This document shows positions 22,329 to 32,280 of a DNA stretch of 64,000 nt, piece after piece. Origin of the DNA: Myxocyprinus asiaticus (taxonomy: Eukaryota > Chordata > Actinopteri > Cypriniformes > Catostomidae); NCBI RefSeq assembly GCF_019703515.2, contig NC_059349.1, positions 20,308,744 to 20,372,743 on the forward strand, written 5' to 3'. The notes under the pieces were generated by a model, which saw nothing but the letters and a program-made list of their open reading frames with translations, searched no databases and was not told the DNA's origin. Position numbers and translations under genes: made by a program. Positions within the stretch are counted from its first letter, which is position 1. Each line of letters opens with the position of its first letter.

Positions 22329-22962
22329 CCTGCGGACATCGCCACCAATGCCCGGCCAATAAAAACGGGCTATTAGGCAGTTCAGTGTTTTTCATTCCCC
22401 TAGATGACCTGCCATGGGATTATAATGAGCTGCCTGGAACACCATTTCCTGATGGCTCCGCGTTTTTTTGAGCTGGGTTGTATCTTCCTTTGTTTGAACA
22501 TCCTGCATAACTCTATACAACCGCTCGTTTATAATTGCGAAATAAGGATATGAAAGGGCGACACCCGGCTGGAGTGATCACCATTGATCACTCTCACTTG
22601 GTCAAAGACGTGCTTGAGGGTTTCGTCTCATGACTGCTCCAAAGGGAAATACCTTGAGGACAGGAGGGGCTGCAGCCTCTCCCCCCTCATGTCATCCTGA
22701 CGTGGAGCAGACGAAGACTGCCCTGGCTCCACCTCCCCTGCCACAGTATTGCACATTTCACATCTTATCGCTTTAGTGCAGGACCCATCCACGCATATTC
22801 CCTTTAATACATTTCTAAATTCAGGACAATTAGTCCCCAAAATCAGCGGATCGGTGAGGTGGGAACTAACCATGGCCTCCACTCAATGTTCTGTTCCCCG
22901 AAATGTAATCACAAGGGTCAACACAGGGTAGTTGTGAATATACCCATGCACAAACTTCACCC

Positions 22963-24124
22963 TCACTGTTTTAGCTGTGCCCAAAGCCTCGTGTTGAACC
23001 AAGCATGGTGGATAGTGGTTTGATTACAACCCATGTCCACCAATGCTTGGTGAGTGCCCCCCTTGACTCTTACCGGTATCCGGTATGCTCCGGCCCGATT
23101 GGGGGCAGCCTGTGGAGTGTCGGGGATCCGGACCACTGTTCCCAGCTCCATCACAGGGCATTGATCCCGGAAGTGTCCCGGATCCCCGCAACTCAAGCAG
23201 ACCGGCCCAGGCGCCACGCCCGCACCTGCGTCGGCGGACAGGGGGAGAGCGGCGGGGCACTGTCGCTGCTGTGGGCGATGCAACACCCACGCGCGGGGAA
23301 CTGGCTTCAGTGGCAGGACTCCTTGCCTCTGCAGGGCAGGAATGGGCTCTGAGAGAAGAGGGGAGGGGGAAGAGAATGGGGAAAACACAGGGGGAGGGGA
23401 GAGAGAGTGGGAAGGCTCTTCCGCTCTCAGGTACGCCACCATATGGTCCTCCGCCAATCAAACAGCCTCCTCCAGTGACGCCGGACGGTGGCACTGGACC
23501 CATTCCGTTGTTCCTTACGGTAGCTGATGGACGAGCTGCTCCAGTACTACTTGATCGATTACTCCCTCGATGTCGCGATCCCCCGCTAGCAGCCATCTCC
23601 GGCAGGCGTCTCAGAGCCGTTGGATGAAAGCAAAAGGGCGGCCGGTCATCTCCAACTTCAACGACCGGAAGAGCTGGCAATGCTGCTCCGGACTGCAGCC
23701 AACCTGCTGCAGGATGGTCTTTTTCAGGTCCTCATAAGCCAGGAGGTTCGCTGCCGGCAATTGTTGTGCTGCGAGCTAGGCCTCCCCAGAGCAACGGGAG
23801 GAGCCTTGCTGCCCACTGATCAAGCGGCGAGCTCCATATCTCAGCGGTCCACTCAAATAAGTCGAGGAAAGCTTCCGGGTCATCCTTGGCCCCTGTCTTA
23901 AGAAGCGTGGGTGGGGGCATGGTGCTGTGGTCATCCGGGGAGGCGGCTGGGGCTCTCTCCTGGCTGAGAAGGCTCCGGATTGCATGCCGGTCTTCTGCTT
24001 GAGCCCGAAAGATCTCAAAGAACTGGCGATCTTAATATTGCTGGAGCTCAAGCAGGGATTGTTGGTGGGACTGGTGTAAGCCAGCGATGGATTTGAGGAT
24101 CTCTGCCAACTGGGAGGACTCCAT
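22963..24124 (-). pseudogene. gag and protease of gmr1-like copy 1, broken
   Basis: Start at the ATG on 24124-24122 (MESSQLAEILKSIAGLHQSH). A stop follows near residue 31. Further capsid-like sequence (DDPEAFLDLFEWTAEIW) lies near 23880. From 23457 an open frame runs through a proline/serine-rich linker to the zinc knuckle CLSCGDPGHFRDQCP and on to the protease (QALVDMGCNQTT). The catalytic Asp-Ser/Thr-Gly has become Asp-Met-Gly. Confidence 0.8.
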
Positions 24125-24141
24125 GGGGTGTACTTCAAGGT

Positions 24142-24159
24142 CCCGGTTTTCGGCACCAG
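24142..24159 (-). promoter_or_regulatory. tRNA primer-binding site, gmr1-like copy 1
   Basis: TGGTGCCGAAAACCGGGA begins 2 nt after the LTR. It starts with TGG (complement of the tRNA CCA end) and is identical in copy 2. I cannot name the tRNA with certainty. Confidence 0.75.
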
Positions 24160-24539
24160 TGTAACACAGCTCACAAAAAGAAGGGAAGGAGAACACAGGG
24201 AAGCAGGTTTTTCCAGGCTCAGGTTTCCAGGCTTTACAACTTCACAAACTCATCAGCTTCACAGGCATGTAGACTTAAACTCATTAGCTTCACAGGCACA
24301 TAGTAACTTTAACACATCAGCTTCACAAACATAACAGATTAAACGTAGCAGCTTCAGGAGCACCGTGGCCTTCCTTGTGCCAGACTCTCTCTCTCTCTCT
24401 CTGCTGGTGGTGTGGCTGCTTATATGCCGCTATCTCCATGCTCACTGGAATCAGAAACAGGTGCTAGACATAATCTGCAAGCACCCTTACCGCTTTCTCA
24501 CTCTCCGGACGGACGCTTGTCCATGCCCCCGCTGCCACA
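24160..24539 (-). repeat. 5' LTR of gmr1-like copy 1
   Basis: On the minus strand it runs TGTGGCAGCGGGGGC... to ...GCTGTGTTACA, 380 bp. The first ~180 bp resemble the 3' LTR of copy 2 (39297 onward), including the CT/GA-rich run. The last ~200 bp differ strongly apart from the end, so the two copies belong to different LTR subfamilies. Direct TGTGAAGCTGATG-type repeats occur in the middle. Confidence 0.8.
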
Positions 24540-25230
24540 CCATTCCTATATATTGTTATTTACACAGGGCAAATATACTATTTATCAAATCTACTTTTGT
24601 TATGTATAGTATTTGAATGGGGATATAATTTATTACAGCTGACAGTTATGTGAGCAAACAAGGTTTGAACATCAACCGTAACAAGATCAAATTGAAGTTC
24701 ACGGCTGTTTAATTCTGTGTACATATTTGAATTTGCTTATTGGATCAATACAGGTAAACGTCATATTATGTGACTACCCTTCACTTTACGGACAGCTTAC
24801 GACCTACTAGTTAAGTCTTGCTTTAAGAACAGGTGGTGCAACCAAATTAAGCACTGACTTAGTTACATACTAACTAGTAGTTACTAAGCCCTTAGTGTGA
24901 ACTTTACGTCCCAACTTACATGAGACCTTATGCACAGCTGGTGCAACCCTACCCTGTTCCCCATTCACTAATCAGCACACACACTACATATATACACACA
25001 TTCCCTGTACTCTCTGTCTAGTCATCAGAGATATTCCGGACTCTATACTGTTTGTCTTCAACCTGTGATTGTTCTCTATTGAATTTATTTCTGTTTGTTT
25101 TACATCTTTGTTTTGGCTTGTGCCTTTGTCTTCTGTTACATTTTTGGATTTTTTGGTTACTGTTTTATTTGTGGAATAAAGTGTCAGCATTTGGATCCAC
25201 CTTACCCTCTGTGTCGTCGTCTTCATGACA
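24540..25230. repeat. Flank of gmr1-like copy 1, with possible LTR-like 3' end
   Basis: From roughly 24980 the sequence runs to an AATAAA at 25175-25180 and ends ...cgtcgtcttcatgaca at 25230, resembling the 3' end of a gypsy LTR. No start, partner copy or duplication is evident, so this stays weak. Confidence 0.25.
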
Positions 25231-27130
25231 CTTTGCCCAATTTTTTAAGACGGGTGTCTAATAAATGATATGTATTCAGAATTGCAGGAGACAAATGGGT
25301 TATGTAGAAAAATCTTGAAGTTATGAACAATGACTTGAAATGTACCATTGCAGCTCAGTTAGAGGACACAATGGCAATCCTCAGACATTTGTCAGGCTGC
25401 ATCCAGTGTGATGGGGATGAATAATTTAAGGATTAATTTCATTAGAGGCCTAGGCTTCTCCTTTGGGTAATGTGCACATCGTCCCCTCCCACCTCCCACC
25501 CAAAGTCTATTTCTCAAGGGAAGATGAGGCATCATTTGACATTGATTAAAGCCCAAAGATGTTTGGACAGTGGGGCTAAAGCGGTTAATACTGTTGCTCA
25601 CTGATGCCCTCAGAGGTTGCAGACTCGGAGGTCTCAGATATTTAACAATAAATATCTTTGTTATTTTCAAAGCTTTAGAGAAATGCTATTTTATAAGCTG
25701 TTTATTAATTAGCAATTTGTGTGGCCTATTTTTTTTACTATTTCCTAATTCTCCAAAATTGCACATACCTGGAGTGTTAAAGCGGTATATAGATTGTTTT
25801 TGGACGTAATACAACAAGCTAAGACCAATCCTTTATAATTTGCTTTTTTATCATATTTACTGTATATAATATTTATAATTTTACAACTTTATAATATTAA
25901 TTATAGTTTTTAAGTAATTAAATAATAACAGAATGAAATAAGCTAGAACTCACATTAGTTCACATTATTCTATAAATCCATTACATGGTTTACAATCTTC
26001 TCTGTGAAAAATAGTTTAAATTCTTGTTAGAAATATTCCAGCTAGGTAATGAATATGTCCCATTATGTGCTGATTCATGGATTCAAACACACTTCGGTGG
26101 GTCTTATTCTATTTGGCACCGTACTTGATTTGATTGCAAAGCACATGGAAGATGGAAATACTTTAACAAATTATGAGTGTGAGCACATTCTGCAGTTTAG
26201 CAGAAGTCTACAGAAGAACAAATGTCCATGTCTTCCCCTCATTTTTGCTTCTGCTGAAAATAAATACAATTATCTTATAATGGGATCCATACTGATAAAA
26301 GTAGTCCTCTATCAAACCTCTGAAAGTGCCAGGATGTTGAATGGATAGAAATTTCAGTTTTAGTGCTTTATCAGCACACCTTTTTATTAGCAAATGCACT
26401 GAGCCGTCTATCTATCTACTGGTACAGGAATTCAGGTGAGAATTCATGGACTGCCCTCTTCCAGCAGTGTCTTGTAATCAATATATGAGTTTGGAAAACG
26501 CTGTTAAATGATAAAAGTGGGTATAGAACTTACACTTTATTTTATTTGATTTTTTTATTTTTTTTATTTTTTTATTTTTTTTTTTTTACTGTAAATTTAT
26601 TTTATTTGGATACAATGTGATTAGTAATACATTACAGGGGAGATTGGGGCTAGCTGTCACACATTTTACTCCAGTGAATATTTGTCAAGGTAGGGTTATT
26701 TTTGAGAGTGAATTTCTGTATAGGCACATGCTGTATCTTAAAGTTTTGAACATACATTTCAATCAGGACCACTTCCATCAAATGAATACTTTATTCAATT
26801 CTAGACCCACCCGGGAAGTGAAACATCTGTTGGTGTTGGGGGGTATGGATCTGTTCTGGGCAATTTGTCCACCCATCCATGCAGTCATGTGTATTCATTT
26901 TTGCCATTTAAAACACATATGTGCCAATAGAAATTTGACAACTTACAACTCAAACTGACATATTTTGAGCCTTTGTCCTGAGATTTCAACCTTTCGCTTA
27001 AAATCTTCCTTTGTTTGATATTAAAATGTTTTATTGATTCGCAAAGCAGGATCACACAAACAGAACATACACACACAGAATCAATCTATAAAATTATATA
27101 TACATATATATATATATACACCCCCCCCCA
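25231..27130. other. Non-coding, low-complexity tracts
   Basis: T-rich run near 26545-26590, TA repeat near 27098-27117 and a C10/A7 run at about 27121-27138. No gene supported. Confidence 0.5.
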
Positions 27131-27790
27131 AAAAAAATTTCTCTCTCCACAGCCCATCACTGAGCACCCTCCAAAAAGGCCAAACACCTGCCCCATTTCC
27201 TGTCATATGCAACTGAACTGCCAAGCAGTCTATATGACATCTCTTAAAATGACCATACCTTGCCCAATTCGGTGCACCATTCATAAAAAGAGGGAGCGCC
27301 CACTGATCTCCACCCCCTCAGAATGATCTGTCTCCCGATCATCACGCTGGTGAGGACCCACCTTTTTACTTACCTATCGGTTATATCAACAACCACCCCA
27401 TCACCCAACACACAAAGTCTGGGGCAGAGCAGAATTTGAGTGCCCAGGACCTCTCAAATAATATTCTGGACTCTCAACCAAAACTCCTGAATCCTAGGAC
27501 AAGACCAGAAAGCATGGGTTATATCTCCACCCTCCAACAGGCATTGCCAGCAGGTGGGTGTGTCTTTCAGACCAAGCCTATACAATCTAGAGGGGGTCCA
27601 ATAGAATCGATGCCAAATCATTAATTGCATCAGACGCACCCTTGCATCTCTATATGTAGACTTGACGTTTTTTAGAATCCTAGCCCACACTCCCTCCAAT
27701 GCCAAGTTTAAATCTTTCTCCCATACTGTCTTGATAGAAGTTAAAGCTCTGTCCCCCAGACTCTGAAATAGCAGGGAGCAATACACTGAT
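27131..27790 (-). pseudogene. L1-like LINE ORF2 C-terminal fragment
   Basis: Minus-strand frame 27786-27454 contains KTVWEKDLNLALEG, MIWHRFYWTPSRLYRLGL and a Cys/His motif CWQCLLEGGDITHAFWSC, followed by PRIQEFW. This resembles the C-terminal region after RT in fish L1-clade elements. 5'-truncated as usual for LINE insertions. Only the tail remains. Confidence 0.65.
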
Positions 27791-28989
27791 GCCTCATGTC
27801 ATGACCTTTTCAAAAAGCAGTAATCACCACTCCCAGAGTATCTGCCGCTTTAGGGGGTGTATGCTACTCCCAAAAATAATACAGAGCAGGTGGCGCAGCT
27901 GTAAATACCTAAAGAACTGAAATCTGAAAATCTTCCTTTGTTATATACACTCACTAAGACCTTTATTAGGAACATCCTGGTTACTTTCATAACCTCCGTT
28001 CCCTGATGGAGGGAACGAGACGTTGTGTTGATGTAGTGACACTAGGGGTCACTCTTGGGAGCCCCAAACACCTCTGCTTTTTTTTAAAAAGGCCAATGAG
28101 AATTGGCGAGTGGAATTTGCATGCCACTCCCCCGGACATATGGGTATAAAAGGAGCTGGTATGCAACCACTCATTCAGGTTTTGTGCTGAGGATTCGATA
28201 CCGGCCCATATACAAAACCACAACTACCTGAACTTTGTTACGTGAACTGGCGGTGTGTGATGGGCAGACTGCTGTGTGCCTCGTAGCCAGCACACCAGGC
28301 CGTCACGTAACCTCCCCCAACGCTCATGAGCGTTGAATGGTCCATCAGGAACAAGTCGACTGCCCTACTATAGGGACAGGCTAGCCCAGCCGAGGCCTCT
28401 TTTACCTCTCTTTTCTCCCCAAAAAGAGTGGAATTTGTTAACTGACTGGGAGTCATAAGTGTCTGCGTCGGGGAGTGTTCCTCCCAAGGGGAAGACACCG
28501 CGGAGACCACACCTCGCCCAAAGGGGGGGGGGGGGGGGGGGTATTTTGAGTGGAATACATCACATGGTCTTACCGAGTCTTGTCGGAAGTATGTCATGTG
28601 GAGAGGTCCCATGGTAGGTCCTAACCGAAGGGGGAGGAGTTTCTACAGAGCATGGAGACTGGGGGTAGAGGGGCCTCTGCCCAAGGAAGATACAGTTTGA
28701 CATCAGGGAAACAACTTTTGGAGTCACCTTCGGGGAACCTGCACATGTGGAGCACCTACCTCAGTACAGGGGCTCATTAGTGCACGTACTGGGCTGGTCA
28801 GCGAGTTTCTCCGCAAACTCAACTGCTAGAGGGCTAAGGAAGAAAGTCATCCAGGGATCACAGTCTGTGAACACGACTGGGAGTCAAGAGCGCATGTCTT
28901 CACCTCAGGGGAGGGGAAAGGCGCTAAGCACAAGCGGTACACCCGTCCAGTTGTCCCGGAACTTACCTGCTCGTGCCTGCCAATACATG

Positions 28990-29970
28990 GGACGAGACTG
29001 GCTCAACCCGGAGATTGAAGAACCTCGCAAAGGTTTTAGGTGTTGCCCAGCCCGCTGCTCTGCAGATGTCTGCCAAAGAGGCACCACTGGCCAGGGCCCA
29101 GGAGGCCGCCACACTCCTGGTGGAGTGGGCTCATAATCCCACAGGGGGTGGCACGTCCTGAGCCTGATATGCCATCATGATGACATCGATGACCCAGTGG
29201 GCGATCCTCTGTTTGGAGACAGCGCTTCTTTCCGCTGTCCACCAAAGCAAACAAAGAGCTGCTCGGAGCTTCTAAGGCTCTGCGTGCGATCCAAATAGAT
29301 GTGTAAAGCTTGCACCGGACACAGCAATGCCAAGGCTGGGTCTGCCTCCTCCTGGAGCAGTGTTTGCAGGTTCACCACCTGATCACTAAAAGGGGTCATG
29401 GGAACCTTGGGCACATAGCCCGGTCGGGGTCTCAGGATCACATTAGAGTAACCCGGACCGAAATCCAGGCACGATTCGCTGACAGAGAATGCCTGCAGGT
29501 CCCCTACCCTTTTGATGGAAGTGAGCGCAGTCAGGAGGGCAGTCTTCAAAGAGAATGCCTTAAGCTCAACTGACTCCAAGGGCTCAAAGGGAGCTCCCTG
29601 TAGACCCTGAAGGACTACAGAGAGCTCAAATGAGGGGACGAGGCACAGTCTGGAGGGATTCAACCTCCTAGCACCTCTCAGGAACCTGATGATCAAGTCA
29701 TGCTTCCCCAAATACTTACCATCTACTGCATCGTGATGAGCCGAAATAGCGGCTACATACACCTTCAGGGTGGAGGGGGACAGCCACCCCTCCAGCCTCT
29801 CCTGCAGGAAGAAAGCACTGATCCAGCTGTGCATCTCTGGGGGCCTTCACGACGGGAAGAACACCACTTAGTGAACAGACGCCACTTCAAGACATACAGG
29901 CACCTCGTATAGGGAGCCCTAGCCTGAGTGATCGTGTCTACCACCGCGGGTGGTAGGCCACTTAGGTCTT
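28990..29970 (-). pseudogene. DIRS B tyrosine recombinase, catalytic Tyr replaced
   Basis: Frames at about 29930-29765 and 29834-29175 cover the core-binding domain (LSPSTLKVYVAAISAHHDAV) and catalytic start with the first Arg (LLTALTSIKRVGDLQAFSVS), then QEEADPALALLCPVQALHIY and LFVCFGGQRK. After a frame change the His-Ser-Thr-Arg box is visible near 29130. The final motif reads FARFFNL rather than FARFYNL: codon TTC at 29019-29017 where the nucleophile Tyr stands in A and C. Confidence 0.8.
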
Positions 29971-30072
29971 CCGCGTCCCGTCCAGGGGCCAGACGTGGAG
30001 ACTCCAGAGGTCTGGTCATGGGTGCCAGATGGTGCCCCGTGCCTGAGAAAGAAGGTCCTTCCTCAGGGAAAT

Positions 30073-30850
30073 TCACCGGGGGGGGGGGGCTGTCGCTAGG
30101 AGTGTAAGATCCGAGAACCACGTCTGGGTGGGCCAGTTGGGTGCTACTAAGATGATCTGCTCCTCGTCCTCCCTGACCTTGCACAGGGTCTGTGCAAGTA
30201 GGCTCACTGGGGGAAACACGTATTTGCATAGTCCAAGGGGCCAGCTGTGTGCCAACGCATCTATACCGAGGGGTGCCTTGGTCAGGGCGTACCAAAGCGG
30301 GCAGTGGGAGGATTCCCGGGAAGCAAACAAGTCTACCTGTCCTTGACTGAATCGACTCAAAATCAGCTGGACTACCTGAGGGTGGAGTCTCCATTCTGCC
30401 CTCAGGGTAACATGACATGACAGCGCATCCGCTGCGGTGTTGAGGTCGCCCGGGATGTGAGTGGCTCATAGCGACTTGAGGCACTGCTGACTCCAGAGGA
30501 GGAGACGGCGGGTGAGTTGTGACATGCAATGAGAGCGTACGCGATGTGCCAACGCAGCCGCAGGCCAGTCCAGGAGCCGGCGGCTGTGTGCCCGTTGCAT
30601 ACGGTGCCCCAGCCCATCTTGGAGGCGTCTGTTGTAACCATGACGTGCCTGGAGACCTGCTCTAGGGGAACCCCTGCCCGTAGAAATGAAAGGTTGTTCC
30701 AAGGGTTGAAGAGGCGGCAAAAGATCGGTGTGAAGGCCACGCAATGTGTCCCACGATGCCATGCCCACCTCGGGACTCGAGTCTGAAGCCAGTGCTGAAG
30801 CAGTCTCTTATGCATCAACCTGAACGGTGTGTTCTCCGTCTGAACTGCTT
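30073..30850 (-). pseudogene. DIRS B RNase H and methyltransferase-like region
   Basis: RNase H remnants appear in shifting frames between about 30768 and 30466 (VMVTTDASKMGWGTVCNGHT). The VRTD...AYVN stretch that A, C and D have is missing. The methyltransferase-like region follows at 30360-30073 (QGQVDLFASRESSHCPLWYA, VFPPVSLLAQTLCKV). No continuous frame. Confidence 0.65.
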
Positions 30851-30868
30851 CAGACATTTCAGCACTGA

Positions 30869-31490
30869 CTATGCACACTCGTTTGTGAGGTGCGCTGTCA
30901 TCGAGACTGAGTCCAACTCCAAACCTAGAAAAGAGATGCTCTGAGCTGGGGAGAGCTTACTCTTTTCCCAGTTGACCCAAAGCCCCAATCGGCTGAGGTG
31001 CCGGAGCACGAGGTCCCTGTGTGCGCACAGCAACTCTCGAGAGTGAGCTAGGATTAGCCAGTTGTCGAGATAGTTGAGGATGCAGACACCCACTTCTCCG
31101 AACGAGATGTTGAACTCGCCCTGAGATGAGCCAGCAATCTCGTACGAGCACCCGACCAGGGCAAGCGAGCGTGCTGGGGAATGGGATGTCTGTGGGGGGA
31201 TACCCGGTGGAGGTGGTCCCATTGAGGTCCCCAAATCGCCCCCAGTGCTAACCGGCATGGCCTCATACCCGTAGGTAGAAGGACCAAGGCTTTCTTACGA
31301 ATGCAAGCCATGACCGCAACGTTGCCATGGTCATGTTCTCGCAATGAGGACAAGACCATTCCACGAACGATGTCTCCGCGTGGGCAGTGCCCAGACATGT
31401 AAGACAGCGATTGTGGCCATCAGAAGCAGAGAGATAACGACAGCAACCAGGAATAACACACAAATGGAAAGGCATATTTAAAAATACATT
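30869..31490 (-). pseudogene. DIRS B ORF1 N-terminus fused to RT C-terminal part
   Basis: The frame from 31475 gives the Cys/His-rich ORF1 start (CVIPGCCRYLSASDGHNRCL, TCLGTAHAE, CPHCENMTMATLRSW). The 31258 frame continues with ORF1 (GGDLGTSMGPPPPGIPP, SSQGEFN) and passes directly into RT sequence EVGVCILNYLDNWLILAHSR. The RT motif is YLDN where DIRS A and C have Y[IL]DD, removing a catalytic Asp. Deletion and mutation both rule out polymerase activity. Confidence 0.82.
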
Positions 31491-31928
31491 CCGTGTGTGC
31501 CGCTCTTTTAGAAAGAAAATATACCCTTTTTAGAATATACTCTTTTAGGCGTTCTCTGCACTCCACGGGTGAAGAGGGGGAGAAGCCGCTGAAATGCACC
31601 GTAGAATCCAGCAGATGAGGTGAATGAACTTCGCGGATGAATTCAGCTTCAATGGATAGAACCGCTCGGCTCCGAAGAGAAAATCTGAATGAGTGGTTGC
31701 ATACCAGCTCCTTTTATACCCGTATGTCCGGGGGAGTGGCATGCAAATTCCACTCACCAATTCTCATTGGCCTTTTTTAAAAAAAAGCAGAGGTGTTTGG
31801 GGCTCCCAAGAGTGACCCCTAGTGTCACTACATCAACACAACGTCGAGTGAGTGACAGATAGGGAACACCTGTACACCTACTTATTCATACAATTTATCT
31901 AATAAGTCAATCGTGTGACAGCAGTGCA

Positions 31929-32280
31929 ATGCATAAATCATGCAGATATGGGTCAGGAGCTTCAGTTAATGTTCACATTACTATCAGAATGGGGAAAAAA
32001 TGTGATCTCATTGATTTCGACCGTGGCATGATTGTTGGTGCCAGATGGGCTGGTTTGTGCATTTCTGTAACTGCTGATCTCCTGGGATTTTCATGCACAA
32101 CAGTCTCTAGAGCTTACTCAGAATGGTGCCAAAAACAAAAAACATCCAGTGAGCAGCAGAGAGAGGTTAATAGATAATGGCCAGACTGGTTAGAGCTGAC
32201 GGTAACCCAAATAACCACTCTGTACAATTGTAGTGAGCGAATAGCATCTCAGATTGAACAACATTCTAATTGATGAGGGT
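31929..32280 (+). pseudogene. Tc1-like transposase N-terminal fragment
   Basis: The frame contains MGKKCDLIDFDRGMIVGARW, AGLCISVTADLLGFSCTTVS and RAYSEWCQKQK, the helix-turn-helix DNA-binding region of Tc1-like transposases. A stop at 32175-32177 interrupts. Weak similarity continues (WLELTVTQITTLYN) to about 32280. The catalytic DDE part is missing. Confidence 0.75.

Larger units (their letters stand above)
20061..24539 (-). mobile_element. gmr1-like Ty3/gypsy element, 3'-truncated
   Basis: Minus-strand order: 5' LTR (24160-24539), primer-binding site, gag, protease, integrase, RT, RNase H. Integrase precedes RT, the copia-like order that defines gmr1-like gypsy elements in deuterostomes (established knowledge). 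The element stops abruptly inside RNase H after LQWLHHM at about 20061, so its 3' end and 3' LTR are missing. It has stops and frame changes throughout. It is the same family as 34823-39626. Confidence 0.9.
27971..31867 (-). mobile_element. DIRS B: deletion derivative with both ends
   Basis: 3.9 kb, minus strand, with AAC at both boundaries (27971-27973, 31865-31867), the complement of the GTT seen for DIRS A. Inverted terminal repeats are at about 27971-28190 and 31690-31867. ORF1 is fused to the middle of RT by a deletion of most of ORF1 and the RT fingers. The internal complementary region is also gone: sequence passes from the position of 13500 in DIRS A directly to that of about 13650. 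RT and recombinase active sites are both mutated. Confidence 0.87.
27944..32280 (+). mobile_element. Tc1-like element split by DIRS B
   Basis: The left end ATATACACTCACTAAGACCT then ttattaggaac (27944-27973) is the terminal repeat of a common fish Tc1-like family. It continues after DIRS B at 31868 (acctgtacacctacttattc). Joining one AAC restores the usual order. The element then runs into the transposase N-terminus and fades out by about 32280 without a right end. Confidence 0.75.

Noticed and set aside
28519..28540. Poly-G tract in DIRS B as a functional G-quadruplex
   Set aside because: It is a homopolymer expansion at a place where DIRS A has mixed C/T-rich sequence. A run this long is also error-prone in assembly.
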